Shown piece by piece: positions 32,199-40,753 of a stretch of DNA of 64,000 nucleotides. The stretch comes from Chloroflexota bacterium. Lineage in GTDB: Bacteria; Chloroflexota; Dehalococcoidia; Tepidiformales; Tepidiformaceae. The translations under genes were made by a program, and so were the position numbers. Numbering within the stretch: the stretch's first letter is position 1; the number at the start of each line of letters is the position of its first letter. The stretch is taken from the NCBI GenBank assembly GCA_016234445.1, contig JACRBT010000019.1, positions 49,851-113,850 of the forward strand, in the 5' to 3' direction. The notes beneath the pieces were generated by a model that saw only the letters and a program-made list of their open reading frames with translations, did not search any database and had not been told where the DNA came from.

Positions 32199-33425
32199 AT
32201 GGCAAGGGTGCCACAGGTCATCGTGATTGACCCGGACCGCGAAAGCAGTGCCGAGGTCCAGAAGACGCTCACGCAAATCGGGTTCGCTGTGGTGGCGAGC
32301 GCGGGATACGGGGTGGAGGCGTTCACCCTGGCACATCAGCTCCACCCGGACGTGGTCCTGATGCGGGTGGAGGAACCCCTGGTCCGCCCGATTCAGACGC
32401 TTTCGCGGCTGAATGACTGGATGCCGGACCTGCCGATCATCGTCTTCTCCACGGAAGCGAACATCCGGCTCATGCGCCAGTCGATGGTTTCTGGCGCCTC
32501 CGACTACCTCCAGCAGCCGCTCCAGGCCGACGAACTCGAGACATCCATCCTCCGGGTGTTGGAACGGGCCGAGCGGGAATCAGCGCGGCGCCGGGGCGAA
32601 CTGGAAGAGCCGGTCCCGCAGGGGACGATCATCACCATCTTCGGGGCGAAGGGCGGCATCGGGAAGACGACGATCGCTTCGAACCTGGCCGTCGCCCTGG
32701 CCACGGAGGCGCACCAGACGGTGGCGCTCGTGGACATGGACACGCGGTTTGGCGACGTCGCGATCACGATGGACATCGCCGTGGACCGTTCGATTGCCGA
32801 CCTTGCGCGCAACCTGGACAACGTGAGCCGGGCGACGCTAAAGGACTACCTCGTCCAGCACGACTCCGGCGTCCGCATCCTCCCGGCCCCAACCCGGCCG
32901 AGCGACTGGCGGAACCTGGGAGCGCAGCACATCCGCGACGTCGTGGACATCCTCGCGCAGACACACGACTTCGTGATCCTCGACACGCCCGGGACCTTCA
33001 ACGAGATCGTGGCGGCGGCCATCGAAGTCGGGACGATGATCCTCCTGGTGACGACGCTGGACATGGCGAGCATCAAGGACACGGTCCTCGCCCTGGAGAT
33101 GCTCCATGAGCGCTTCGGGAGCGACGAGGAGCGGATCAAGGTGGTCCTCAACCGGGCCGGCATAGACACGGGCGTCCGCGAAAAAGACGTGGAGCGGACG
33201 CTGGACTCGGCGCTCTGGTGGCGGATCCCGCAGGACAACGAAGTGGTGAAGGCTGCCCAATTGGGCCGGCCAATCGTCATGAGCCGTCCCGGGAGCAAAG
33301 TGTCACTGGAAATCCGCGAAATGGCCCGTGCGCTGGCGGGGGTTCGCAACCGCACTAAGAACCAGAAGCGCCAGGGTGGTGGCTTCGGCGGGCTGCTCCG
33401 GCCCTTCTTGAAGAAGAGCGCTTGA
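32199..33425 (+). CDS. cpaE: Pilus assembly ATPase CpaE/TadZ (pseudo-receiver plus MinD-like ATPase)
   Basis: 408 residues. Residues 1-125 fold like a response-regulator receiver (VIVIDPDRESSAEVQKTL), but the strand that normally ends with the phosphorylated Asp reads DVVLMRVEEP, so it cannot be phosphorylated in the usual way. Residues 145-400 are a MinD/ParA ATPase with deviant Walker A KGGIGKTT (Lys151, Lys156), switch LVDMDTRFGD and VILDTPGTF. TadZ proteins mark the pole or site for pilus machine assembly. The ATG has a GGAGG binding site upstream. It lies between cpaB and cpaF as in other Tad loci. Confidence 0.92.
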   Translation: MARVPQVIVIDPDRESSAEVQKTLTQIGFAVVASAGYGVEAFTLAHQLHPDVVLMRVEEPLVRPIQTLSRLNDWMPDLPIIVFSTEANIRLMRQSMVSGASDYLQQPLQADELETSILRVLERAERESARRRGELEEPVPQGTIITIFGAKGGIGKTTIASNLAVALATEAHQTVALVDMDTRFGDVAITMDIAVDRSIADLARNLDNVSRATLKDYLVQHDSGVRILPAPTRPSDWRNLGAQHIRDVVDILAQTHDFVILDTPGTFNEIVAAAIEVGTMILLVTTLDMASIKDTVLALEMLHERFGSDEERIKVVLNRAGIDTGVREKDVERTLDSALWWRIPQDNEVVKAAQLGRPIVMSRPGSKVSLEIREMARALAGVRNRTKNQKRQGGGFGGLLRPFLKKSA

Positions 33426-33454
33426 GCAGGCCAGCAGCGAAGGGAGCGTAAAGA

Positions 33455-35080
33455 GTGGCGCAAGAAGAGAAAGACCAAGCCTCTCCCCAGGGCGAGGGCG
33501 GCTCGTTCGGTTGGGCTGGCGCCCGTAGGCGTCTGCGCCCGCTGGATGCTGGCGCGCCGGCAGGCGCGGAGCCGGATCGGCTTCGCCCGTCGGGGCAGCT
33601 TGCGCCCGTGCGGGGACGCTGGGGCTCGGGAGAAGATCTCCAGCCGGCGGTCCCTTCCCACCAGGCGCCTGCACAGGCGCGGACTACGCCGCTGCCACTC
33701 CGCCCGGCTCCGCCGCCAGCTTCTCCCGGAGGCCCAATCGTAGCCGCGGACACGGCTGCGGCAGCCACCCGGCGACGCGCCACCGAACAGGAAACCGCCT
33801 CGCGCGGGAACGCCGCCGCCGACGCCGCGAAAGTTCGGCTGCACGAGCTGCTCATTGAAGAACTGGAACACGGCGCGCTTGAGGGGCTCCCCCCGGACAA
33901 GCAACGTGAAGGCGTGATCAAGGCGGCCCGCGAACTCCTGGCGCAAGAAGGCATCCAGGTGACCGGGACGACGCGGGATGAACTCCTCGACGCCGTCGCC
34001 GACGAAGTGCTCGGCCTCGGGCCGCTGGAACCGCTCCTTCGCGACCCGGCCGTCACGGAAGTGATGGTGAATGACCTGGACCGGATCTTCTACGAACGCG
34101 AGGGGCGCCTCTTCCGGAGCCCGACGCGTTTCCGCGACCGCCAGCACATCATGCGGATCATCGAACGGATCGTGGCGCCGCTCGGCCGCCGTATCGACGA
34201 ATCGAGCCCAATGGTGGACGCGCGCCTTCCCGACGGCTCCCGCGTGAACATCACCATCCCGCCGGTATCCCCGAAGGCGCCGACGATCACGATCCGAAAG
34301 TTCCGGGCGGACAAGATGCGGATGGCCGACCTCATTTCGGTCGGGGCGATGAGCGAGGCGACCGCAGAGTTCCTGGCCATGTGTGTGCGGGCAAAGCTGA
34401 ACATCATCATCAGCGGCGGTACCGGCACAGGGAAGACGACCCTCCTGAACGCGCTTTCGGGCTTCATCCCGAACACAGAGCGGATCATCACGATCGAAGA
34501 CCCGGCCGAACTCCGGCTTCAGCAGGATCACGTGATCACGATGGAGGCGCGGCCCCCCAGCATCGAAGGCAAGAACCAGGTCCACCAGCGGGACCTGGTC
34601 CGCAACAGCCTGCGCATGCGCCCCGACCGGATCATCATCGGTGAGGTCCGGGGGTCGGAGTGTTTCGACATGCTCCAGGCCATGAATACCGGTCACGAAG
34701 GCTCCATTTCGACGGTGCACGCGAACACCCCGCGGGACGCCATCGCCCGCCTCGAGAACATGGTGTTGATGGCAGGGATGGACCTTCCCGCCAAGGCAAT
34801 CCGGGAACAGATCTGCTCGGCCATCGACGTCTTCATCCAGGTGCAACGGCTGCAGGACGGGTCGCGCAAGATTTCACACGTGACCGAAGTGAGCGGGATG
34901 GAAGGTGACACCATCACGCTCCAGGACATCTTCCTCTTCAAGCTGGAACGGGTGGACGAAGACGGGCACGTCCAGGGTTCCATGCAACCAACCGGAGTCC
35001 GCCCTGGCTTCGCGGAGAAGTTCGCGATGGCCGGGATCGACCTCCCGAACCACCTGTTCGGGAATGGAATGGGGCTGTAG
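33455..35080 (+). CDS. cpaF: Tad pilus secretion ATPase CpaF/TadA
   Basis: 541 residues from GTG 33455 with GGGAGCG upstream. The first 110 residues are a Pro/Arg-rich, low-complexity N-terminal extension. The secretion ATPase follows: Walker [13 protein letters not shown] (Lys327), Asp box [15 protein letters not shown], Walker [15 protein letters not shown], and the His box region [14 protein letters not shown]. It hydrolyses ATP as a hexamer on the cytoplasmic face to drive pilus extension, and probably retraction as in other Tad systems. The stop is 4 bases from tadB. Confidence 0.94.
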   Translation: MAQEEKDQASPQGEGGSFGWAGARRRLRPLDAGAPAGAEPDRLRPSGQLAPVRGRWGSGEDLQPAVPSHQAPAQARTTPLPLRPAPPPASPGGPIVAADTAAAATRRRATEQETASRGNAAADAAKVRLHELLIEELEHGALEGLPPDKQREGVIKAARELLAQEGIQVTGTTRDELLDAVADEVLGLGPLEPLLRDPAVTEVMVNDLDRIFYEREGRLFRSPTRFRDRQHIMRIIERIVAPLGRRIDESSPMVDARLPDGSRVNITIPPVSPKAPTITIRKFRADKMRMADLISVGAMSEATAEFLAMCVRAKLNIIISGGTGTGKTTLLNALSGFIPNTERIITIEDPAELRLQQDHVITMEARPPSIEGKNQVHQRDLVRNSLRMRPDRIIIGEVRGSECFDMLQAMNTGHEGSISTVHANTPRDAIARLENMVLMAGMDLPAKAIREQICSAIDVFIQVQRLQDGSRKISHVTEVSGMEGDTITLQDIFLFKLERVDEDGHVQGSMQPTGVRPGFAEKFAMAGIDLPNHLFGNGMGL

Positions 35081-35084
35081 AACG

Positions 35085-36050
35085 ATGCTTCCTCTCGTAG
35101 CGCTTTCGACGGCCGGGTTCGTTTTCACGCTCACGCTCTGGGTCGCCGGCTTTGGGGCGGCCGGCATGACGGAGGCGACTGCTCGTCTCAACCGTATCCG
35201 GAATGCAGACGGTCCCCTTCCGCAAGGCCCCTCATCCGGGGGCTCCGTGGGGCTCCGCAAACGTACTGCCGTGAACTTCGGCGGGCTGAACCTGGTCTCG
35301 GGGAAGCTCGCAACCAGCTGGGCGCAGGACCTCGAACGGGCTGGCCTAACGCTCAACGTGCGCGAATACTTCGTGCTCCGCCTGGTGATCGGGCTTGTCG
35401 CGGCGGCGCTCGGGATGAGCCTGCTGCCAGTCCCCCAGTTGGGGCTCGTCGCGGCGCCGTTGGGGTATCTACTCGTCGGCGTGTGGGTGCGGCGGAGGAT
35501 CGCGAGCCGGCGGCGAAAGCTCGAGAGCCAGCTGGTTGAGATGTTGCAGATGCTTTCCAGCGGGCTCCGGGCCGGCTTCGGGTTGCAGCAATCGCTGGAC
35601 GCTGCCGCCGAGCAGCTGCCAGCCCCTCTGACCGTGGAACTCCGGCGGACCATGCGAGACATGGGGATGGGCGCGAGCATCGAGCAGGCTCTAACGGCAC
35701 TGAATGAGCGGATCGGGAGCCCCGACTTCGACATCGTGATCACGGCGATGCTTATCCAACGGGCGGTGGGCGGGAACCTTGCCGAAATCCTGGAGAACGT
35801 AGCCCACACCATGCGGGAACGGGAGCGGATCAAGGGCGAGATTCGGACGCTGACGTCGCAGCAGCGCATGACCGGATACGTCATCGGCGGGATTCCGGTG
35901 GGGCTGACGGTCGTCTTCTTCCTCATCAGCCCGGAATTCATCTCACTGCTGTTCACCGACAAGCTGGGGCACATGATGGTTGCCGGCGCGGTGGTGCTGG
36001 AAACGATGGGCTTCCTGGTCATCCGGAAAATCGTCAACATCGAGGTGTAG
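35085..36050 (+). CDS. tadB: Tad pilus inner-membrane platform protein TadB
   Basis: 321 residues with hydrophobic segments at the N-terminus, around residues 95-135, and two at the C-terminus, surrounding a cytoplasmic T2SF/GspF-like domain (MLQMLSSGLRAGFGLQQSLD, then AVGGNLAEILENVAHTMRER). TadB and TadC form the membrane platform that the CpaF ATPase turns or clamps. The ATG at 35085 begins 4 bases after the cpaF stop, and tadC begins 4 bases after this gene, so the three are one translational block. Confidence 0.92.
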   Translation: MLPLVALSTAGFVFTLTLWVAGFGAAGMTEATARLNRIRNADGPLPQGPSSGGSVGLRKRTAVNFGGLNLVSGKLATSWAQDLERAGLTLNVREYFVLRLVIGLVAAALGMSLLPVPQLGLVAAPLGYLLVGVWVRRRIASRRRKLESQLVEMLQMLSSGLRAGFGLQQSLDAAAEQLPAPLTVELRRTMRDMGMGASIEQALTALNERIGSPDFDIVITAMLIQRAVGGNLAEILENVAHTMRERERIKGEIRTLTSQQRMTGYVIGGIPVGLTVVFFLISPEFISLLFTDKLGHMMVAGAVVLETMGFLVIRKIVNIEV

Positions 36051-36054
36051 TCAA

Positions 36055-36963
36055 ATGCCGCTGCTGATCGCCTTCGCAGTGTTTGTCTCTGTGACGCTCG
36101 CCGTTTTCGGCATCCTCTACCGGCAGCCGGGGAACGGGGCCATGGACGCACGCCTCGGCGGGCTGCGATACCAGCGTCCCGGGCACGACCCACTGCCAGA
36201 CCCGAACGCGGCTTTCGCAGCGCGCGTCCTCCGGCCCATCCTCCGAAGCGCGACTGCGCGGGTGAACGGGCTCCTCCCCTCGGCCATGTCGGAACGGCTC
36301 GGCGGAGCCATCACCCAGGCAGGACTCAGGCTGAGCCCCGGACAGTTCATCCTCGCGATCGCAGTAACAGCCGGTGTCATCCCGCTGCTTGTTGTCGCGA
36401 TGATGGCGAGCGGGGGGAGCGCGCCGAAGTCCGTGTTCATGGGTTACGGCATCGCGGTGGCGATGGGCATCTACGCGCCGCGGATCTGGCTGCTGGGGCG
36501 GATCAAGCGGCGGCAGAAAGAGATCTGGCGGGCGCTGCCGGACGCATTCGACCTGATCACCGCGTCCGTGGAGGCCGGCCTTGGCATCGACGCCGCCTTC
36601 ACGCGGGTCATCGAGAAGGTCAAGGGTCCGTTCGCCGAGGAACTGACGCGGTCGATGCGCGAGATCACGATGGGCCGCTCCCGGCGCGACGCTTTCGTGG
36701 ACATGGCCAATCGCACAGGCGTCGAAGAGCTGCGTTCGCTGGTGAATTCGATCGTCCAGGCGGAGAGCATGGGCATCTCGATCGGCTCGGTGATCCGGGT
36801 CCAGACCGGGGTCATCCGGACGAAGCGGAAGCAGCGGGCGGAGGAGCAGGCGTTCAAGGCGCCGATCAAGATGGTGTTCCCGCTGGTGCTGTTCATCTTC
36901 CCCGCGATCATGGTCGTCATCGGCGGCCCGGCGATCATCCAGATGCGGAACGCGTCGTTCTAG
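36055..36963 (+). CDS. tadC: Tad pilus inner-membrane platform protein TadC
   Basis: 302 residues. An N-terminal membrane helix and two further helices (FILAIAVTAGVIPLLVVAM, FMGYGIAVAMGIYAPRIWLL) precede a T2SF/GspF domain with LPDAFDLITASVEAGLGIDA and EELRSLVNSIVQAESMGISI, and a final helix MVFPLVLFIFPAIMVVIGG. It partners TadB in the pilus platform. The DUF192 gene starts 3 bases after its stop. Confidence 0.92.
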   Translation: MPLLIAFAVFVSVTLAVFGILYRQPGNGAMDARLGGLRYQRPGHDPLPDPNAAFAARVLRPILRSATARVNGLLPSAMSERLGGAITQAGLRLSPGQFILAIAVTAGVIPLLVVAMMASGGSAPKSVFMGYGIAVAMGIYAPRIWLLGRIKRRQKEIWRALPDAFDLITASVEAGLGIDAAFTRVIEKVKGPFAEELTRSMREITMGRSRRDAFVDMANRTGVEELRSLVNSIVQAESMGISIGSVIRVQTGVIRTKRKQRAEEQAFKAPIKMVFPLVLFIFPAIMVVIGGPAIIQMRNASF

Positions 36964-36966
36964 GCG

Positions 36967-37314
36967 ATGGTGGGAGTCCGGGACACCACAACCGGGCGTG
37001 AACTCGCCGCCCACGCGGCGATGGCGACGAACCCCTGGACGCGTTTCCGGGGCCTCATGCTCCGCCGGTCGCTGCCCCCGGGCGAGGGTCTCGTGATTCG
37101 CCCTTGCGGCTCCATCCACATGATGTTCATGTGGTTCAGCATCGACGCGGTGTTCTTCGACCGGGAGAACCGGGTGACGAAGGTGGCCAGCGGCGTCCGC
37201 CCATGGGTTGGGTTCGCCCTTGGAGGGAAGGGGGCGTGGGGCGTGGTGGAGCTGCCCAGGGGCGCGGCGGAGGGGACGGAACCCGGGCACGTCCTGGAGT
37301 TCGTCGAGGCCTAG
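36967..37314 (+). CDS. DUF192 family protein
   Basis: 115 residues covering the whole DUF192 fold: TNPWTRFRGLMLRRSLPPGE, the highly conserved GSIHMMFMWFSIDAVFFD, and a C-terminal VVELPRGAAEG. Many homologues are exported, but this one has no signal peptide. The function is unknown. It often appears near type IV or Tad pilus genes, and here it follows tadC by 3 bases, so it is probably transcribed with the locus. Its TAG is part of a CTAG (37311-37314) shared with the stop of the convergent prepilin peptidase. Confidence 0.82.
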   Translation: MVGVRDTTTGRELAAHAAMATNPWTRFRGLMLRRSLPPGEGLVIRPCGSIHMMFMWFSIDAVFFDRENRVTKVASGVRPWVGFALGGKGAWGVVELPRGAAEGTEPGHVLEFVEA

Positions 37315-37982
37315 ACGAACGACCCCGGGAAGAGCAGGACGACGACTCCCCCGGCGGCGAGGTAGGGCCCGTAGCTGAAGACGGTGCGCGGGCGGCCTGC
37401 GAGGAGAAGGGCAAAGCTCGGCACGCCGGCGGCGATGGCCCCGAAGAGCAACGCAGTCATGACAGCGGGCCAGCCGCAGAGCAGTCCCATGAGGATGATG
37501 AGTTTGACGTCGCCGAGGCCGAAGGGCGTGTCCTTCACGCGGAGGACGGTCCCGACGAGCAGGCCGAGGGCGAACACGCCCGCCGAGACGGCGACGGCAA
37601 ACCCGGCGCCGCCCCAGATCGCCCCAACGGAACGGTCCGGCCAGGCCCAGGAGAAGACCGCCGCGGCGACGATGGCCGGGTAGCTGAGCCGATTCGGGAT
37701 GATTTTGCGGTCGAAGTCGGTCGCCGCGAGGACGACAAGGACGAAGGCGAAACCGGCGGTCAGTGCAGCCGGTCCGGCGTCGTAGTGGTCCGGGCGGAAG
37801 GCGAGGCCCCAGGCGGCCCCGGTCGCGAGCGCGCCGAAACCGCGGAGAAAGAGCCGCTTGCGGCCGGCGGCGGGAGACGAGCGATAGTGGGACTGCTGGT
37901 AGAGACGGTGCTGCTCGCCGACAGCCAACCAACCGGCGGCCAGCCCCGCCCAGGCGGCGATGATGGTGACCATGATGCTCAT
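37311..37982 (-). CDS. Prepilin peptidase (A24 family, CpaA/TadV type)
   Basis: 223 residues, mostly membrane helices. The two catalytic Asp motifs of type IV prepilin peptidases are visible: AATDFDRKIIPNRLSYP and FGLGDVKLIILMG. The large N-terminal cytoplasmic domain of PilD-type enzymes is missing. It should cut the leaders of the Flp pilin and TadE in this locus. The ATG at 37982 is preferred because a promoter (37990-38018) places transcription at that codon; a longer in-frame extension upstream is unlikely. It is convergent with the Tad operon rather than part of it. Confidence 0.88.
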   Translation of the reverse strand: MSIMVTIIAAWAGLAAGWLAVGEQHRLYQQSHYRSSPAAGRKRLFLRGFGALATGAAWGLAFRPDHYDAGPAALTAGFAFVLVVLAATDFDRKIIPNRLSYPAIVAAAVFSWAWPDRSVGAIWGGAGFAVAVSAGVFALGLLVGTVLRVKDTPFGLGDVKLIILMGLLCGWPAVMTALLFGAIAAGVPSFALLLAGRPRTVFSYGPYLAAGGVVVLLFPGSFV

Positions 37983-37989
37983 CCGCCGC

Positions 37990-38018
37990 ACTATCACCGG
38001 CGGAGCCGCTAGTCTCAA
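37990..38018 (-). promoter_or_regulatory. Predicted promoter of the prepilin peptidase gene, leaderless
   Basis: On the minus strand TTGAGA (38018-38013, 5/6), a 17-base spacer and GATAGT (37995-37990, 4/6). The -10 box ends 7 bases before the ATG at 37982, so the mRNA should begin at or next to the start codon. Confidence 0.55.
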
Positions 38019-38083
38019 GCCGTGCCCGGTCGGGCGCGCGGCGCTACACTCCCCTTCATCCTTTGTCCCGAGGCCTGCCGCCG

Positions 38084-39382
38084 GTGCCAACTTCGATCGA
38101 CTGGGAAAGCGTGACACGGGAAGCGACGGTGCTCCTGCAGGAGTACGTCCGTATCGACACGTCAAACCCGCCGGGAAATGAGGCGAAGGCGGTCGAATGG
38201 CTGGGCCAGGTCCTGGCGGCCGAGGGGATAGCCTTCGAGACGGCGGAATCGGCGCCCGGGCGTTCGAACCTGATCGCGCGGATGGGGCCGCCGGCGGACG
38301 CCGTGTGTTTGCTGAACCACACGGACGTGGTCCCGGTGGAGCGCGAGTACTGGAATCGCGACCCTTTCGGCGGGGAGCTTGCGGACGGCTTCGTCTACGG
38401 GCGGGGCACGCTCGACATGAAGGGCATGGGCATCATCGAGCTCCTTACCTTCGTGCTGCTGAAGCGGCGCGGGGTGGCTCTGCGGCGGGGCATCATCTTT
38501 CTCGCAGCGGCCGACGAAGAGGCTGGGAGCGCCTATGGCGTGTCGTGGATCGAAAAGCACCGGCCGGAGTGGCTCGCCTGCGGGCTGGTCATCAACGAAG
38601 GCGCCTATGGGCTCACGGGCATTGGAGGGCGCGACACGCCGCTCTTCCAGATCGCACCCAGTGAGAAGGTGCCGTTCTGGCTCCAGCTGACCGTTCGCGG
38701 CCGGCCGGGGCACGGCTCGGTGCCGCACGGCGACAACTGTGCCGAACACCTGGTGCGGGCGCTCGACCGCGTCGCCGGGTGGACACAGGAGCTCCGGCCG
38801 ACACCGCTCATGCTGGCCCACGTGGAAGCGATGAACGCCGCCGGCGCGATGAGCACCTCCGGCGTGGCCGACATCCTCAAGGCGGCGGAACGGAGCCCGG
38901 CCCTGCGCGCCCGGATTTCGAACACGATCTCGCTGACGACGATGAACACGGGCATCAAGGTCAACGTCATCCCGGCGGTGGCGACGGCGACGCTGGACTG
39001 CCGCTTGCTCCCCGATGTGGACCCGGACGGGTTCCTCGCGGAACTGAAGCGGGTGATTGACGACGATCGTGTGACGATCGAGGTCCTGAACCGGTTCGAA
39101 GGCGGGGAATCGCCGCTGGAGTCAGAGTTCGCACGGGTGGTCCGCGAGGTTGTCGCGGACATGGTGGAGGGTTCGCAGGTTGTGCCTGAACTGACAAGCG
39201 GGTTCACGGATTCGCGGATCTACCGGTCGCGTGGGGTACCCGCCTACGGGTTCGTCCCGTGCCTGGTGCAGCCGGAAGACCTGGCGGGCGTCCACGGCCA
39301 CAACGAGCGGCTGAGCGTCGACAATCTGCGCCTGGGCATCCAGGTGCTGTATGAAGTGGTCCGGAGGTTGTGCGCGGCATGA
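38084..39382 (+). CDS. M20 family metallopeptidase
   Basis: 432 residues from a GTG at 38084 (a TTG at 38063 is an alternative). Di-zinc ligands and catalytic residues are in order: LLNHTDVVPV (His), GRGTLDMKG (Asp), AADEEAGS (Glu-Glu), VINEGAYG (acidic), and GVHGHNERLS (His). A dimerisation lid lies in the middle (LTVRGRPGHGSVPHGDN). The family includes aminoacylases, dipeptidases and carboxypeptidases; the substrate is not decidable here. No signal peptide, so cytoplasmic. The stop overlaps the next gene by ATGA. TACACT at 38045-38050 may be its -10 box. Confidence 0.88.
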   Translation: MPTSIDWESVTREATVLLQEYVRIDTSNPPGNEAKAVEWLGQVLAAEGIAFETAESAPGRSNLIARMGPPADAVCLLNHTDVVPVEREYWNRDPFGGELADGFVYGRGTLDMKGMGIIELLTFVLLKRRGVALRRGIIFLAAADEEAGSAYGVSWIEKHRPEWLACGLVINEGAYGLTGIGGRDTPLFQIAPSEKVPFWLQLTVRGRPGHGSVPHGDNCAEHLVRALDRVAGWTQELRPTPLMLAHVEAMNAAGAMSTSGVADILKAAERSPALRARISNTISLTTMNTGIKVNVIPAVATATLDCRLLPDVDPDGFLAELKRVIDDDRVTIEVLNRFEGGESPLESEFARVVREVVADMVEGSQVVPELTSGFTDSRIYRSRGVPAYGFVPCLVQPEDLAGVHGHNERLSVDNLRLGIQVLYEVVRRLCAA

Positions 39383-40338
39383 GCGACTACATTGCGTGGC
39401 TGGACTCGGGCGAGAGCGTGGCCCCAGCGCGGATCGGCGGGAAGGGCGCAAGCCTGGCGCGGCTGGGGGCCGCCGGCTTCCCGGTGCCGCCGGGATTCGC
39501 TGTGACGGTGGAGGCGTACCGCGTCTTCCATGAAGCCTACGGGCTGACCGGCGCGCTCGAACCACTACTCTCCCTGGCGGGGCGCCCGACGCCCGCACAG
39601 GTGCGCGAGGCCTGCGCGCCCATCCTCGCGAAGCTCGAGGCGTCGCGGCTGCCGGGTGCGCTGGGAGAAGCCTTGGAGGCGGCGTACGCGGCACTCCAGG
39701 AGCGCACGGGGGCCGACGCGACCTTCGCGGTGCGCTCCAGCGGGGTGAGCGAAGACGGTGGGGCGGCGAGCTTCGCGGGGCTCTACGAGAGCTACATCAA
39801 CCTCACCGGGGCCGAGGCTGTTGCCGACGCGGTCGTGCGCTGCTACCGCTGCCTGTGGGAGCCCCGTGCGGCGCACTATCGCGCGATCAAGGGGATCGAC
39901 CACAGCGCGGAGGCGATGGCGACGGTGGTCATGCAGACGGTGCGGAGCGCGGTCAGCGGCGTGGCGTTCACCCTGAACCCGGTTACCGGGGCGCGGGACG
40001 AGGTGCTGATCAACGCGTCCTGGGGGCTGGGCGAGGCGATCGTCTCCGGGATGGTGACGCCAGACAATTATGTCGCGCGGAAAGACGGGGCCATCGTCCA
40101 GAAGGACGTGATGGACAAGCACATCCGGGTCGTGCCGTCGGCGGACGGGACGGTGCAGGAGCCGACGCCACCCGCCCTCGCGGCGGCGCCGGCGCTGACG
40201 GACGACGAGATCAGCGTCGTTGCACGAAGCGCGGCGGCGGTAGAGGACCACTACGGCGTGCCGATGGACATCGAGTTCGCCTTCGACGACAGCGGACGGT
40301 TCTACCTGCTCCAGGCGCGGCCGATCACGACGCTCTGA
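39379..40338 (+). CDS. Stand-alone PEP/pyruvate-binding (PPDK N-terminal, ATP-grasp-like) domain protein
   Basis: 319 residues matching only the N-terminal ATP-binding domain of PEP synthase and pyruvate phosphate dikinase: GGKGASLARLGAAGFPVPPG, TFAVRSSGVSEDGGAASFAG, GVAFTLNPVTGARDEVLINA, VTPDNYVARKDG, and DIEFAFDDSGRFYLLQARPI. The phosphohistidine swivel and the PEP/pyruvate barrel of the 780-residue enzyme are absent and not encoded next door. The stop is natural, with no trace of the missing parts after it. Possible roles are a subunit of a split enzyme or a rifampicin-phosphotransferase-like kinase module. It is coupled to the M20 peptidase by ATGA. Confidence 0.82.
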   Translation: MSDYIAWLDSGESVAPARIGGKGASLARLGAAGFPVPPGFAVTVEAYRVFHEAYGLTGALEPLLSLAGRPTPAQVREACAPILAKLEASRLPGALGEALEAAYAALQERTGADATFAVRSSGVSEDGGAASFAGLYESYINLTGAEAVADAVVRCYRCLWEPRAAHYRAIKGIDHSAEAMATVVMQTVRSAVSGVAFTLNPVTGARDEVLINASWGLGEAIVSGMVTPDNYVARKDGAIVQKDVMDKHIRVVPSADGTVQEPTPPALAAAPALTDDEISVVARSAAAVEDHYGVPMDIEFAFDDSGRFYLLQARPITTL

Positions 40339-40343
40339 GGCCC

Positions 40344-40403
40344 TCACCCCTGGCCCCTCTCCACCTTTCGTTGGAGAGGGGGAGGCCGCAGTCGCGAGGG
40401 TGA
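40344..40403. repeat. Imperfect inverted repeat between convergent genes
   Basis: A 10-base perfect stem CCCCTCTCCA (40354-40363) / TGGAGAGGGG (40372-40381) sits inside outer arms TCACCC (40344-40349) / GGGTGA (40398-40403). The wording CCCTCACCCC-TGG-CCCCTCTCC resembles short dispersed repeats common in many GC-rich bacterial genomes. It starts 5 bases after the PPDK-like stop and may also serve as a terminator in both directions. Confidence 0.55.
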
Positions 40404-40429
40404 AAATGCCGGCCGGCGCGGGAACGGGG

Positions 40430-40753
40430 CTAGGCGATGAGGCCGGCGAGCTGGAGGAGGAGGAGGGCGGTTTCGTCCTCGTCGAGGGTGGCGTTGATGT
40501 CCTGACCGAGGGCGAAGAACCAGTGCTGGACGAGTTCGCGGGTGGCCGGTTCGACTTCGGCGCCCTGGCTGGACCGGCTGACGAGCGGGGAGACTGGCCG
40601 GCCAAGTTCCTCGACGAGCTTTTCGCCGCGGAGGATAGCGACGGCTTCGATGAGGTGGGCGGCGGTCACGGTGGACGCACCGAGGTAGCTCGAAACCGCG
40701 CTGCCCGTGGTCAGGATGTCGGCGAAACGGATGGGACCGGGGGAGTCGCTCAC
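40430..40753 (-). CDS. Small protein with a ClpA/ClpC N-domain-like repeat
   Basis: 107 residues from a GTG at 40753 that overlaps the stop of the acyl-CoA synthetase fusion (GTGA, 40750-40753). The stretch SSYLGASTVTAAHLIEAVAI resembles one half of the Clp N-terminal repeat, which normally reads as a helix followed by xVxxxHLLxAL. The second half is acidic (NATLDEDETALLLLQLAG). Clp N-domains bind substrates or adaptors. Alone it could be an adaptor-like protein, but the similarity is only by eye. Translation is coupled to the lipid enzyme, so a link to that enzyme is equally possible. Confidence 0.6.
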   Translation of the reverse strand: MSDSPGPIRFADILTTGSAVSSYLGASTVTAAHLIEAVAILRGEKLVEELGRPVSPLVSRSSQGAEVEPATRELVQHWFFALGQDINATLDEDETALLLLQLAGLIA

